A stretch of DNA of 11,738 nucleotides, from NCBI GenBank assembly GCA_947627335.1, contig CANQVQ010000052.1:1-11738 (forward strand), written 5' to 3'. A model generated the notes under the pieces. The model worked only from the letters and a program-made list of their open reading frames with translations. It was not told the origin of the DNA and ran no database searches. Made by a program: the position numbers and the translations under genes. The DNA comes from an uncultured Clostridia bacterium. Its GTDB lineage: Bacteria; Bacillota; Clostridia; Oscillospirales; CAG-382. Below, piece after piece: positions 6,092-11,738 of this stretch (within the stretch, counting starts at the first letter, position 1; every line of letters starts with the position of its first letter).

Positions 6092-7360
6092 TTAGTGTCT
6101 TACCTTCAGCGCGACGGCGACGCCGGCGACGGAGAGGACGCCGAGAACGGCGAACACAAGCATTCCGCTGTCACCCGCCGCAGGGCTGCTCGAAGAAGCA
6201 GGCGCGGAGGACGCGGGAGCGGAGGAAGCCGGCGCAGAGGAAGCCGGTTCGGAAGCAGTCGGCTCCGAGGAAGTCGGTTCCGAAGCAGTCGGTTCGGAAG
6301 AAGTCGGTTCGGAGGCAGCCGGTTCCGAGGAAGTCGGTTCGGACGACGTCGGTTCGGACGACGTGGGTTCGGAGGACGTCGGTTCAGACGACGTCGGCTC
6401 GGAACTCGACGGGGTGTCCGTGCCGGTAAACTCGTGGGCAGCCGGGAAGAGCTGGTAGGTCTTGGCGTCGGTGTCCAGGACGATCCAGTCGCCTTCCTTC
6501 ATGCCGCGCATGAGCCATTTCGCGGCAGCGTAGGTCGTATCGTCTTCGTTTTCCTTGTTGATGTTGCCCTGCGTACCGATGGCGAGGAGGATCTCGTTTT
6601 CCGCGAGCGTCACGGTATCGGTAGCGTGCTTGCTGGAGCTGGTAGCCGCATCCCAAGTGTTGCTTTCGTTGAAGCGGATCTTGTACGCCTTAGCGGTATC
6701 GTCCCAGGTCGCGATCGTGATCTGGCAGCCGGTGAACGCCTTGGGGTGATCGCCGCCGTTGAGCGTGTAATCGCCCGGTTCCGTGAACACGGCCGTGTAG
6801 AAAGTGCCGGACGCCGTTCCGTCCACCGTGTAGCCGAACGCATGGTTCGGATCGAAGTTCTTGGTTTCGGCAGCGGCGGTCGTCACGCCGATCTCGGAGA
6901 TGGAGAGGGTCTTGCCGGTGAAGGTGACCTTCGCCTTGACATAGCGGGCGTTGACCGCGATGCGTGCCGCGAAGTTGGTGGTCACGGCTTCCGCACTAGC
7001 GTCGACCTTGCAGGAGCCTTCCTCCGACGTGACGGAGTAGTAGTCCTTGCCGTCGAGCGAGACGAAAACGTCCAGAGTGGACGGTTTCGCGTCGGCCGCG
7101 CAGGTAAAGTCCACCGCGCTGAGGGTCTTGGCTTCGCCGAGGTCGAAGGAAATTTCGACCGTCGCGGCGTCGTCCGTCTTGTTGGTGAACACGACCGCTT
7201 CGTCGGTTTTGCCGTCGGTCAGCTTCGCGACGTCGTCTGCGTTGAATTCGACGTTGTCGGAAGCGGTCGCCGTGGTCGCCGCAGGGGTGTCCGCGGACGC
7301 CATGACCGCAAAACTGAGCGCAAGCGCCGCGACCAGCAGGAATGCCAGTACTTTTTTCAT
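6092..7360 (-). CDS. Secreted anchored surface protein B: discoidin-like domain, unknown domain, SSEPT stalk
   Basis: This is a 422-residue secreted protein with no recognised name. The signal peptide spans 1-23 (cleavage probably after ASA). Residues 44-159 resemble an F5/8 type C (discoidin, CBM32-like) sandwich: KLTDG at 46-50, VEISFDLGEAKTLSAV, VFVSLDG, then RYVKAKV and the closing SEIGV. Two cysteines, C87 and C117, could form a disulfide. Residues 165-310 form a second globular region (GYTVDGTASGTFYT..., ending near WIVLDTDAKTYQLF) that I cannot assign. Residues 318-388 are the SEPT/SAPA stalk. The tail reads SPAAGDSG, a hydrophobic helix, then KVRH. It matches its neighbours except that the PTTG threonine before Gly is Ala. 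The ATG at 7360 follows AAGGAG. A binding role on sugars or another surface ligand is inferred from the fold only. Confidence 0.85.
   Translation of the reverse strand: MKKVLAFLLVAALALSFAVMASADTPAATTATASDNVEFNADDVAKLTDGKTDEAVVFTNKTDDAATVEISFDLGEAKTLSAVDFTCAADAKPSTLDVFVSLDGKDYYSVTSEEGSCKVDASAEAVTTNFAARIAVNARYVKAKVTFTGKTLSISEIGVTTAAAETKNFDPNHAFGYTVDGTASGTFYTAVFTEPGDYTLNGGDHPKAFTGCQITIATWDDTAKAYKIRFNESNTWDAATSSSKHATDTVTLAENEILLAIGTQGNINKENEDDTTYAAAKWLMRGMKEGDWIVLDTDAKTYQLFPAAHEFTGTDTPSSSEPTSSEPTSSEPTSSEPTSSEPTSSEPAASEPTSSEPTASEPTSSEPTASEPASSAPASSAPASSAPASSSSPAAGDSGMLVFAVLGVLSVAGVAVALKVRH
6197..6409 (-). repeat. 15-bp imperfect coding repeat (SSEPT-type stalk of protein B)
   Basis: About fourteen 15-base units encode xSEPT/xSEPA pentapeptides, and the last three change to SSAPA next to the membrane tail. 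Units differ at both silent and replacement positions, so this array is older or less homogenised than the ETSG array of protein C. Such Ser/Thr/Glu/Pro linkers are common in exported proteins of Clostridia. Confidence 0.93.
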
Positions 7361-7441
7361 GGGTCTTTTTTCTCCTTTTGTGCTTGCTTTATGTTTTCTT
7401 TTTTGTTTTCACAAACGTTCGGGTTTTTCCGGAAAAGGTCG

Positions 7442-7478
7442 GCTCCCGCCCGCCCTTTCCACAAGGACAGGCGGGAGC
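7442..7478 (-). terminator. Hairpin between surface genes A and B, possible leaky terminator
   Basis: GCTCCCGCC (7442-7450) and GGCGGGAGC (7470-7478) form a 9-base stem, with extra CCTT/AAGG pairing inside. On the minus strand the stem is followed by CGACCTTTTCC, an interrupted T tract, which would make a weak terminator. It lies 45 bases after the stop of protein A and 82 bases before the start of protein B. It could lower expression of the downstream genes relative to A. Confidence 0.68.
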
Positions 7479-7522
7479 TTTCATTAACCCGTTTGCAATT
7501 GGTTCGACCGTGTCAGGTCAGA

Positions 7523-8422
7523 TCAATGTCTGGTCTTGATCGCGATCGCAACGCCGGTAACGGCGACGACACCCAGCACCGCGAACAGCAGGACGCCGGA
7601 ATCACCGGTCGTCGGTCCGTTGGAGGAAGCCGCAGGCGCAGAGGACGCCGGAGCGGATTCGGACGGAGCGGAGGTCGAGGCGGTCGAGGAAGTCGAAGCG
7701 GTCGAGGACGTCGAGGCGGTCGACGAAGTCGAAGCGGTCGAGGACGTCGAAGCGGTCGACGAAGTCGATTCGGACGCAGCAGGCTCGGACGAAGCGGGTT
7801 CGTCAGTGCCTTCCGACGCAAACGCGAGGGCGTTCCAGGTGCCGTTGCCGACATAGACACTCAGCGTGAGCTTCGTGATCTTGATCTTGTCCGGATTCTT
7901 GATGTCCGTGCGGGCCTTGAGCCAATCGACGACGCTGAGATAGACGTCGGTCGACGTGCGGAAGTCATCGGAAGCGGGGTTGACATTGTTGTTGTCCGGG
8001 AAATCCGTGCCGGGAGCATGGTTGTCGGTTTCGGGATACCGCAGCGCGGAGAGCTGAATCTCTGCCGCCGTACCGTCGGCTGCTTCGCAGGCGATGATGC
8101 CGTTGATACCGATTTCGCCCTGTCCCTCCGGGATCGTGACGTTGATGTGGAGGTACGGCGTGGCGGTCAGGTCGATTTCCTTGCCCGCGGCTTCGGTGAT
8201 TTCGATGGACGGCCAAGCAGGGCTGGAGCCGGCGGCCATCGCGAGGGTCAGTTTGCCGTTTTCGACTTTGTAGTCGGTCGTGCCGTCTACCTGCGAGATC
8301 TTGCTTTGATCCGTCGGCAGCAAGCTGACTTTGTCCGTGTACTTGGGATCCGCCGCGGAAGCGACGACCACGAAGCAGGCTGCGAGAGCCGCGACCAAGA
8401 GAAGCGCGAGGAATCTTTTCAT
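7523..8422 (-). CDS. Secreted anchored surface protein A: shared N-domain with STASTS stalk
   Basis: This 299-residue protein has no name I recognise. The signal peptide is at 1-24 (MKRFLALLLVAALAACFVV..., cleavage at ASA/A). Residues 28-203 are homologous to the N-terminal domain of protein C: SLLPT, then SQVDGTTDYKVENGKLTLAM, AWPSI, PYLH, GEIGING, DDFRT and GTWNALAFA. Protein A has about 20 extra residues (RYPETDNHAPGTDFPDNNN region) before DDFRT. The pattern looks like an all-beta, carbohydrate-module-like sandwich, which is inference. An EPASS linker and five STASTS repeats (222-251) lead to GPTTGDSG at 269-276, a hydrophobic helix and KTRH. The ATG at 8422 is set by AAGGAGA ten bases upstream, the promoter beyond it and the signal peptide. 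It is the first gene of the likely three-gene unit. Confidence 0.85.
   Translation of the reverse strand: MKRFLALLLVAALAACFVVVASAADPKYTDKVSLLPTDQSKISQVDGTTDYKVENGKLTLAMAAGSSPAWPSIEITEAAGKEIDLTATPYLHINVTIPEGQGEIGINGIIACEAADGTAAEIQLSALRYPETDNHAPGTDFPDNNNVNPASDDFRTSTDVYLSVVDWLKARTDIKNPDKIKITKLTLSVYVGNGTWNALAFASEGTDEPASSEPAASESTSSTASTSSTASTSSTASTSSTASTSSTASTSAPSESAPASSAPAASSNGPTTGDSGVLLFAVLGVVAVTGVAIAIKTRH
7670..7759 (-). repeat. 18-bp coding repeat, 5 units (STASTS stalk of protein A)
   Basis: Five 18-base units encode five identical STASTS hexapeptides. Differences between units are silent third-base changes (for example GCC/GCT for Ala and TCC/TCG for Ser). The stalk is uncharged and Ser/Thr-rich, unlike the acidic ETSG stalk of protein C. 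Confidence 0.93.
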
Positions 8423-8461
8423 GATAACAAGTCTCCTTTTTATTTTTTGTGTTCTGCTCAT

Positions 8462-8490
8462 AGTATACCACGGGTTCAACCATTTGTCAA
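8462..8490 (-). promoter_or_regulatory. Sigma-A type promoter of the surface-protein cluster
   Basis: On the minus strand the -35 box TTGACA (8485-8490) and the -10 box TATACT (8462-8467) are 17 bases apart. TGG directly before the -10 makes it an extended -10. Transcription would start near 8455, about 33 bases before the ATG of protein A. The -35 lies 27 bases after the aroE-aroK stop. Comparable promoters were not found before proteins B or C, so this one probably drives all three. Confidence 0.88.
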
Positions 8491-8517
8491 TGGGTTTTGG
8501 AGAAAATGTAAAATTTT

Positions 8518-9792
8518 TTACGGGGTTTTTCGGGGGGACCCGGCGGATCTTGCCCGGGAGGGGACGCGGTAGCCGAGCGCGACCAGGATGGAGCGGACCG
8601 TGTCGTGCACGTTGCGGGTGTTGCTGACGTGCAGGTCGCTGACGGAACGGTAGAGCGGGAGGCGGGTCCTGTACAGCTCCCGCACGGCGTCCTCGGACGA
8701 GGACAGCGGACGACCGTGGCGCGCCAGCAGGCGAAGCGGACGTTCGAGGAACACCACGCGTCCGTTCTGCCGCAGCAGCGGGAGGTTTTCCGGTCGGGTC
8801 ACGGCGCCGCCGCCGGTCGCGACGACCTGACCGCCTTTCGCCGTGACGTCCCGCAGGACTTCGGTTTCCAGCCGTCGGAACGCGTCCTCGCCGTCCTGCG
8901 CGAAGATCTCCGGGATGGGTTTTCCGGCGCGAAGCACGATCTCCGCGTCGGTATCGACGAAGGGCTTGCCGGTGCGTCGTGCGATGGCGCCGCCGACGAC
9001 GGATTTGCCGCTGCCGGGCATACCGACGAGCAGGATGTTCTCGCACTGCCGCCGGATCTCCGCCGTGACCGACGGGATGGACGCGTCCGGCAGGGAAACC
9101 CCTTGGAACAGTTCGGACGCCTGCTTCGCCTGCGCGACGAGCATGGTCAGTCCGCCGGCGCAGGGGACGCCGCGTTCCTCCGCCTGCAGGAGCAGGGCGG
9201 TCCGAAGCGGATTGAAGATCAGGTCCGCGACCCCGCGCAGGGCGGGAAATGCGGACAGATCGACCGGGCGTTCGCCGTTTTTCGGGTACATACCGACCGG
9301 GGACGTGTTGACGAGCAGTCCCGCGTCGGACAGGGTGGAGAGGTATTCCGGGGTGTTCTCCCGGTGCGACACCACCGTGATGCGCCCGGCGCCGAGGTCC
9401 TCCAGCACCGCGCAGACGGTCGCCGACGCACCGCCCGCGCCGATGACGACGCAGTGCAGACCCGAAACCGGGAGGGCGGCTTCCTCCAGCATACGGCGAA
9501 AGCCGAAATAGTCGGTGTTGTAGCCGTGCAGTCGGCCGTTTGCGTCGACCGTGACCGTGTTGACGCTGCCGATGCGCGACGCGAGCGGGGAAAGCTCGCC
9601 GCAGAAGGGCAGGACCGCCTTCTTGTACGGGATGGTGACGTTCAGACCGGCGAAGCCGCGCTCCTGCAGGAACGCGGTCAGCCCGTCCTTCGGCACCTCG
9701 AAAAGCCGGTAGGGGTAGGACCCGAACCGGGCGTGGATAAGCGGGGAAAAGCTGTGCCCGAGCTTCTCTCCGAGCAGACCGTATGGCTTCAA
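8518..9792 (-). CDS. aroE-aroK: Fused shikimate dehydrogenase-shikimate kinase
   Basis: One 424-residue protein carries two steps of the shikimate pathway: reduction of 3-dehydroshikimate with NADPH, then phosphorylation of shikimate. AroE half (1-245): GHSFSP at 12-17 (shikimate-binding serines), NVTIPYKK at 51-58 with catalytic K57, NTD at 92-94, the nucleotide fold GAGGAS at 118-123, NTSPVGMYP, and MLVAQAKQ with Q221. AroK half (250-424): P-loop GMPGSGKS at 257-264, DTD at 280-282, FRRLE at 305-309, GGG at 327-329, and lid RPLS at 361-364. All expected catalytic residues are present, and the single frame has no internal stop. I place the start at the TTG (9792), after AAGGAAGGA; it gives the family's usual beginning, xxPYGLLGEKLGHSFS. 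The gene starts 29 bases after pheA ends, as the last gene of the aromatic operon. No terminator is seen after it. Confidence 0.93.
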   Translation of the reverse strand: MKPYGLLGEKLGHSFSPLIHARFGSYPYRLFEVPKDGLTAFLQERGFAGLNVTIPYKKAVLPFCGELSPLASRIGSVNTVTVDANGRLHGYNTDYFGFRRMLEEAALPVSGLHCVVIGAGGASATVCAVLEDLGAGRITVVSHRENTPEYLSTLSDAGLLVNTSPVGMYPKNGERPVDLSAFPALRGVADLIFNPLRTALLLQAEERGVPCAGGLTMLVAQAKQASELFQGVSLPDASIPSVTAEIRRQCENILLVGMPGSGKSVVGGAIARRTGKPFVDTDAEIVLRAGKPIPEIFAQDGEDAFRRLETEVLRDVTAKGGQVVATGGGAVTRPENLPLLRQNGRVVFLERPLRLLARHGRPLSSSEDAVRELYRTRLPLYRSVSDLHVSNTRNVHDTVRSILVALGYRVPSRARSAGSPRKTP

Positions 9793-9802
9793 AACGGTAG
9801 TT

Positions 9803-9811
9803 TCCTTCCTT
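9803..9811 (-). promoter_or_regulatory. Ribosome binding site that sets a TTG start for aroE-aroK
   Basis: AAGGAAGGA on the minus strand lies 10 bases upstream of TTG (9790-9792). No ATG or GTG occurs in frame between this site and the conserved GLLGEKLGHSFS segment. In-frame starts further up would lie inside pheA. TTG is therefore the best start and may lower translation of the fusion. Confidence 0.75.
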
Positions 9812-9821
9812 ATTATATATG

Positions 9822-10964
9822 TCAGACGATTTCGCTGTAGCTGCCGAGGTACTTCAGTTCCTCCGCTTCCGCTTCCAGCGCCGGAATGAGCCGGGTGAGC
9901 GTCGGGGAAGCGGCGGCGATGTCGAGGTCGAAGCAGAATTGCACCTCGAAGTCGCGTTCGGGGATCGGGCGGCTCTCCAGCTTGACCAGGTTGACCCCCA
10001 ATTCGTTGCAGCGTTCCAGCACCGCGAACAGCGAACCGGGGCGGTGCTTGAGCACGAGCAGCAGCGTCGTGCGGTTGGCGCCGGGGTAGATCTCCGGGCG
10101 CTTGGAGATGCAGAGGAAGCGGGTCCGGTTCGCACCGGCGTCCTGCACGTTTTCGGCGAGCACGCGCAGCCCGTACAGCTCCGCGCAATGGCAGGAGGAG
10201 AGCGCCGCAGCGCCGGATTCGCCGCTTTCGGCGACCTGCTTTGCCGCCAGCGCCGTGTTGGCGCAGGGGCGGACTTCGACGTTCGGCAGGGACGCGAGGT
10301 ACTTCGCGCACTGCTCGAGCGCCTGTTCGTGGGAGTACACGACCCGCACGTCCGCGATCTCCGTGCCGGGCTTGGCGAGCAGGCTGTGTCCGACCAGCAG
10401 ACGCGTGGAGCGGACGATGTAGCATTGGTACTTGACGAGCAGGTCGTAATTCGCACGGACGGAACCGGCGGTGCTGTTTTCGATCGGCAGGACGCCGTAT
10501 CGGCAGTTTCCGCGCTCGACGGCGGCGAAAACGTCTTCAAACGTCGGACAGAAGCGGATCTCCGGCTCGGCGAACAGCTTTTCGCAGGCGAGCGAGGAAT
10601 ACGCGCCCTCCACGCCCTGGCAGGCGACCGTCGCACGGGTGGGGAAGAGTTCGGGCGTCGCAAGGCGTGCGGCACGGATGCGCTCCGCCAGTTCGGACGG
10701 GGCGTCGAGCAATTCGTGCTGGTAGGCGCGGCTGTAGCCGAGCAGGGAGCGGAACAGGCAGCGGGTGTAGGCGGAAAAGCGTTCGTCCGCTAAGGCGCTG
10801 ACCTGCAGCAGCTTTTCCCGTTCGCGGCTGCGGTCGTAGATGGGTTTGCCGTGCGCCTGCTTCCATTGCGCGACGCCGCCGCAGAGTTCCATGCGCTTGC
10901 AGAACAGCCGGACCAGTTCCCCGTCCAGCTCGTCCAGCGCGTCGCGGTAGTCTTGAATCTCCAT
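9822..10964 (-). CDS. pheA: Chorismate mutase / prephenate dehydratase (P-protein)
   Basis: This bifunctional 380-residue enzyme converts chorismate to prephenate and then to phenylpyruvate, the precursor of phenylalanine. The chorismate mutase helical domain covers 1-88 (DELDGELVRLFCKRM, with DRSREREKLL near 44-53). Prephenate dehydratase covers about 110-287, with GVEGAYS at 117-123, PIENSTAGSV at 160-169 and the catalytic TRF at 281-283. An ACT domain (299-375) has RPGSLF and ESRP (330-333), the phenylalanine-binding motifs of the family, so feedback inhibition by Phe is expected. The ATG at 10964 follows GGAAGGA at a normal distance. The gene lies 20 bases after aroC and 29 bases before aroE-aroK, so the three are one transcription unit. 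Length and motifs are complete. Confidence 0.95.
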   Translation of the reverse strand: MEIQDYRDALDELDGELVRLFCKRMELCGGVAQWKQAHGKPIYDRSREREKLLQVSALADERFSAYTRCLFRSLLGYSRAYQHELLDAPSELAERIRAARLATPELFPTRATVACQGVEGAYSSLACEKLFAEPEIRFCPTFEDVFAAVERGNCRYGVLPIENSTAGSVRANYDLLVKYQCYIVRSTRLLVGHSLLAKPGTEIADVRVVYSHEQALEQCAKYLASLPNVEVRPCANTALAAKQVAESGESGAAALSSCHCAELYGLRVLAENVQDAGANRTRFLCISKRPEIYPGANRTTLLLVLKHRPGSLFAVLERCNELGVNLVKLESRPIPERDFEVQFCFDLDIAAASPTLTRLIPALEAEAEELKYLGSYSEIV

Positions 10965-10984
10965 GGTGGTTCCTTCCGGTTTTT

Positions 10985-11738
10985 TCAGAGTAATGCGTCC
11001 AGCAGCGCGACGGCGGTCGCCGCTTCGACGACCGGGACGGCACGGGGGACGATGCAGGGGTCGTGACGACCGACGATCTGCAGTCGGACGGCACGCAGGT
11101 CGGGCAGGGAGACGCTGTCCTGTTCGCGTCCGATGGAGGCGGTGGGTTTGAAGGCGACGCGGAACAGGATGGGCATCCCGGTCGCGAGCCCGCCGAGGAC
11201 GCCGCCCGCGTGGTTGGTGCGGGTGGCGACACGTACGCCGTCGGACGTGTAGGGGTCGTTGTTTTCCGTGCCGCGCAGGCGGGAACCGGCAAAGCCGCTG
11301 CCGAATTCCACCCCTTTGACCGCGGGAATGGCGAAGAGCGCGAGCGAGAGCCGCCCTTCGAGGCTGTCGAACGACGTGCCGCCCGCGCCGGCGGGGAACC
11401 CGGTCACGCCGCATTCGACCGTGCCGCCGACGGAGTCCGCCTGCGTCCGCGCTTCGCGGATCAGGGTCTGCATTTGGACTCCTTTGTCGTCGTTGAGGAC
11501 CGGGAACGGCTTGCCTTTCGCCGCGTCCAGCGCCGGGTCGAGCGGGTCGAACCGGTCGTCCTCGCATACGCCGACGGAGGAAATGTGCGCACCGATCGCC
11601 ACGCCTTTCTCCCGCAGGAGCTCCATGCACAGGAAGCCCGCCGCGCACAGAGGGGCGGTCAGCCGCCCGGAAAATTCGCCGCCGCCGCGATGATCGCGGG
11701 CTTCGCCGAACCGCACGAACGCCGGGTAGTCCGCGTGC
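10985..11738 (-). CDS. aroC: Chorismate synthase, C-terminal 250 residues (5' end outside window)
   Basis: Chorismate synthase makes chorismate from EPSP using reduced FMN. The visible part starts inside the conserved HADYPAF region. It continues with the signature DHRGGGEFSGR (the R-G-G-G-x-S-x-R site), VGGTVECGVTGFPAG, GSGFAGSRLRGTENND, TRTNHAGGVLGGLATGMPI and the closing RHDPCIVPRAVPVVEA. These are the standard FMN/EPSP-binding blocks in the right order. The stop at 10985-10987 gives an intact C-terminus at the usual point. About 110 N-terminal residues are missing because the window ends. It is upstream of pheA in the same operon. The promoter and any leader lie outside the window. Confidence 0.95.
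   Translation of the reverse strand, partial: HADYPAFVRFGEARDHRGGGEFSGRLTAPLCAAGFLCMELLREKGVAIGAHISSVGVCEDDRFDPLDPALDAAKGKPFPVLNDDKGVQMQTLIREARTQADSVGGTVECGVTGFPAGAGGTSFDSLEGRLSLALFAIPAVKGVEFGSGFAGSRLRGTENNDPYTSDGVRVATRTNHAGGVLGGLATGMPILFRVAFKPTASIGREQDSVSLPDLRAVRLQIVGRHDPCIVPRAVPVVEAATAVALLDALL

Noticed and set aside
7380..7410. Possible promoter before protein B (TTGTGA with an A-rich spacer and ATAAAG/TAAAGC)
   Set aside because: The -10 is poor and the region is simply A-rich on the minus strand. It is much weaker than the promoter before protein A.
7425..7436. 12-base palindrome TTTTCCGGAAAA
   Set aside because: It is short, single, has no loop and does not lie on a promoter. It may just be part of the T tract after the hairpin at 7442-7478.
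8506..8522. GTAAAA/TTTTAC inverted repeat after aroE-aroK as a terminator
   Set aside because: The stem is AT-only, six pairs with a two-base loop, and is too weak to end transcription.
3880..8572. Very long plus-strand open frames (849 and 886 codons) opposite the surface genes, including Gly-Phe-Ala-Gly repeats
   Set aside because: They are the antisense of GC-rich coding repeats with few stops. They have no ribosome site, cross gene borders and terminators, and encode Arg/Gly-rich sequence without domains. The minus-strand genes have signal peptides, ribosome sites and a promoter.
9812..9817. Perfect TATAAT on the minus strand just upstream of aroE-aroK
   Set aside because: No acceptable -35 lies 16-18 bases upstream and there is no TGn. 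A start about 7 bases downstream would fall inside the ribosome site and remove it.

Overview
The window is GC-rich and densely coded, and reads as chromosomal DNA of a Gram-positive Clostridia-type bacterium, perhaps Oscillospirales or a relative. That placement is inference. It rests on strong AAGGAGG-type ribosome sites, a PlsY acyltransferase, a UgtP/MGD-type glycolipid glycosyltransferase, a fused shikimate dehydrogenase/shikimate kinase, and secreted proteins with Ser/Thr/Glu/Pro-rich stalks and PTTGDSG-plus-membrane-helix tails. I see no mobile element, CRISPR array, tRNA or rRNA.

Left part (1-2323). The N-terminus of a small membrane protein leaves the window on the minus strand. Divergent from it, a near-consensus promoter drives kdgK (2-keto-3-deoxygluconate kinase) and birA (biotin ligase/repressor), which overlap by four bases (ATGA). 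A long hairpin with T runs on both sides ends birA and also the convergent plsY.

Membrane-lipid pair (2340-4138, minus strand). A glycolipid glycosyltransferase overlaps plsY by 16 bases. One enzyme would glycosylate diacylglycerol and the other would acylate glycerol-3-phosphate, so the pair probably supplies membrane lipids. The PlsY has several substitutions in its signature motifs.

Surface-protein cluster (4184-8490, minus strand). Three consecutive genes encode secreted, C-terminally anchored proteins of 299, 422 and 579 residues. A strong promoter (8462-8490) lies before the first, hairpins lie in both spacers, and a terminator follows the last. The first and third share an unrecognised N-terminal domain. 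The second carries a discoidin-like (F5/8 type C) domain and an unknown domain. The third adds a CBM9-like domain. Each has a different low-complexity stalk: five STASTS units, about fourteen SSEPT-type units, and eighteen ETSG units. The parts suggest glycan binding at the cell surface, but no substrate can be read from the sequence. This is the least explained part of the window.

Aromatic amino-acid operon (8518-11738, minus strand). aroC (5' end outside the window), pheA (chorismate mutase/prephenate dehydratase/ACT) and an aroE-aroK fusion follow one another with 20-29 base gaps. They cover dehydroshikimate to shikimate-3-phosphate, EPSP to chorismate, and chorismate to phenylpyruvate. 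The EPSP synthase step is not in the window.
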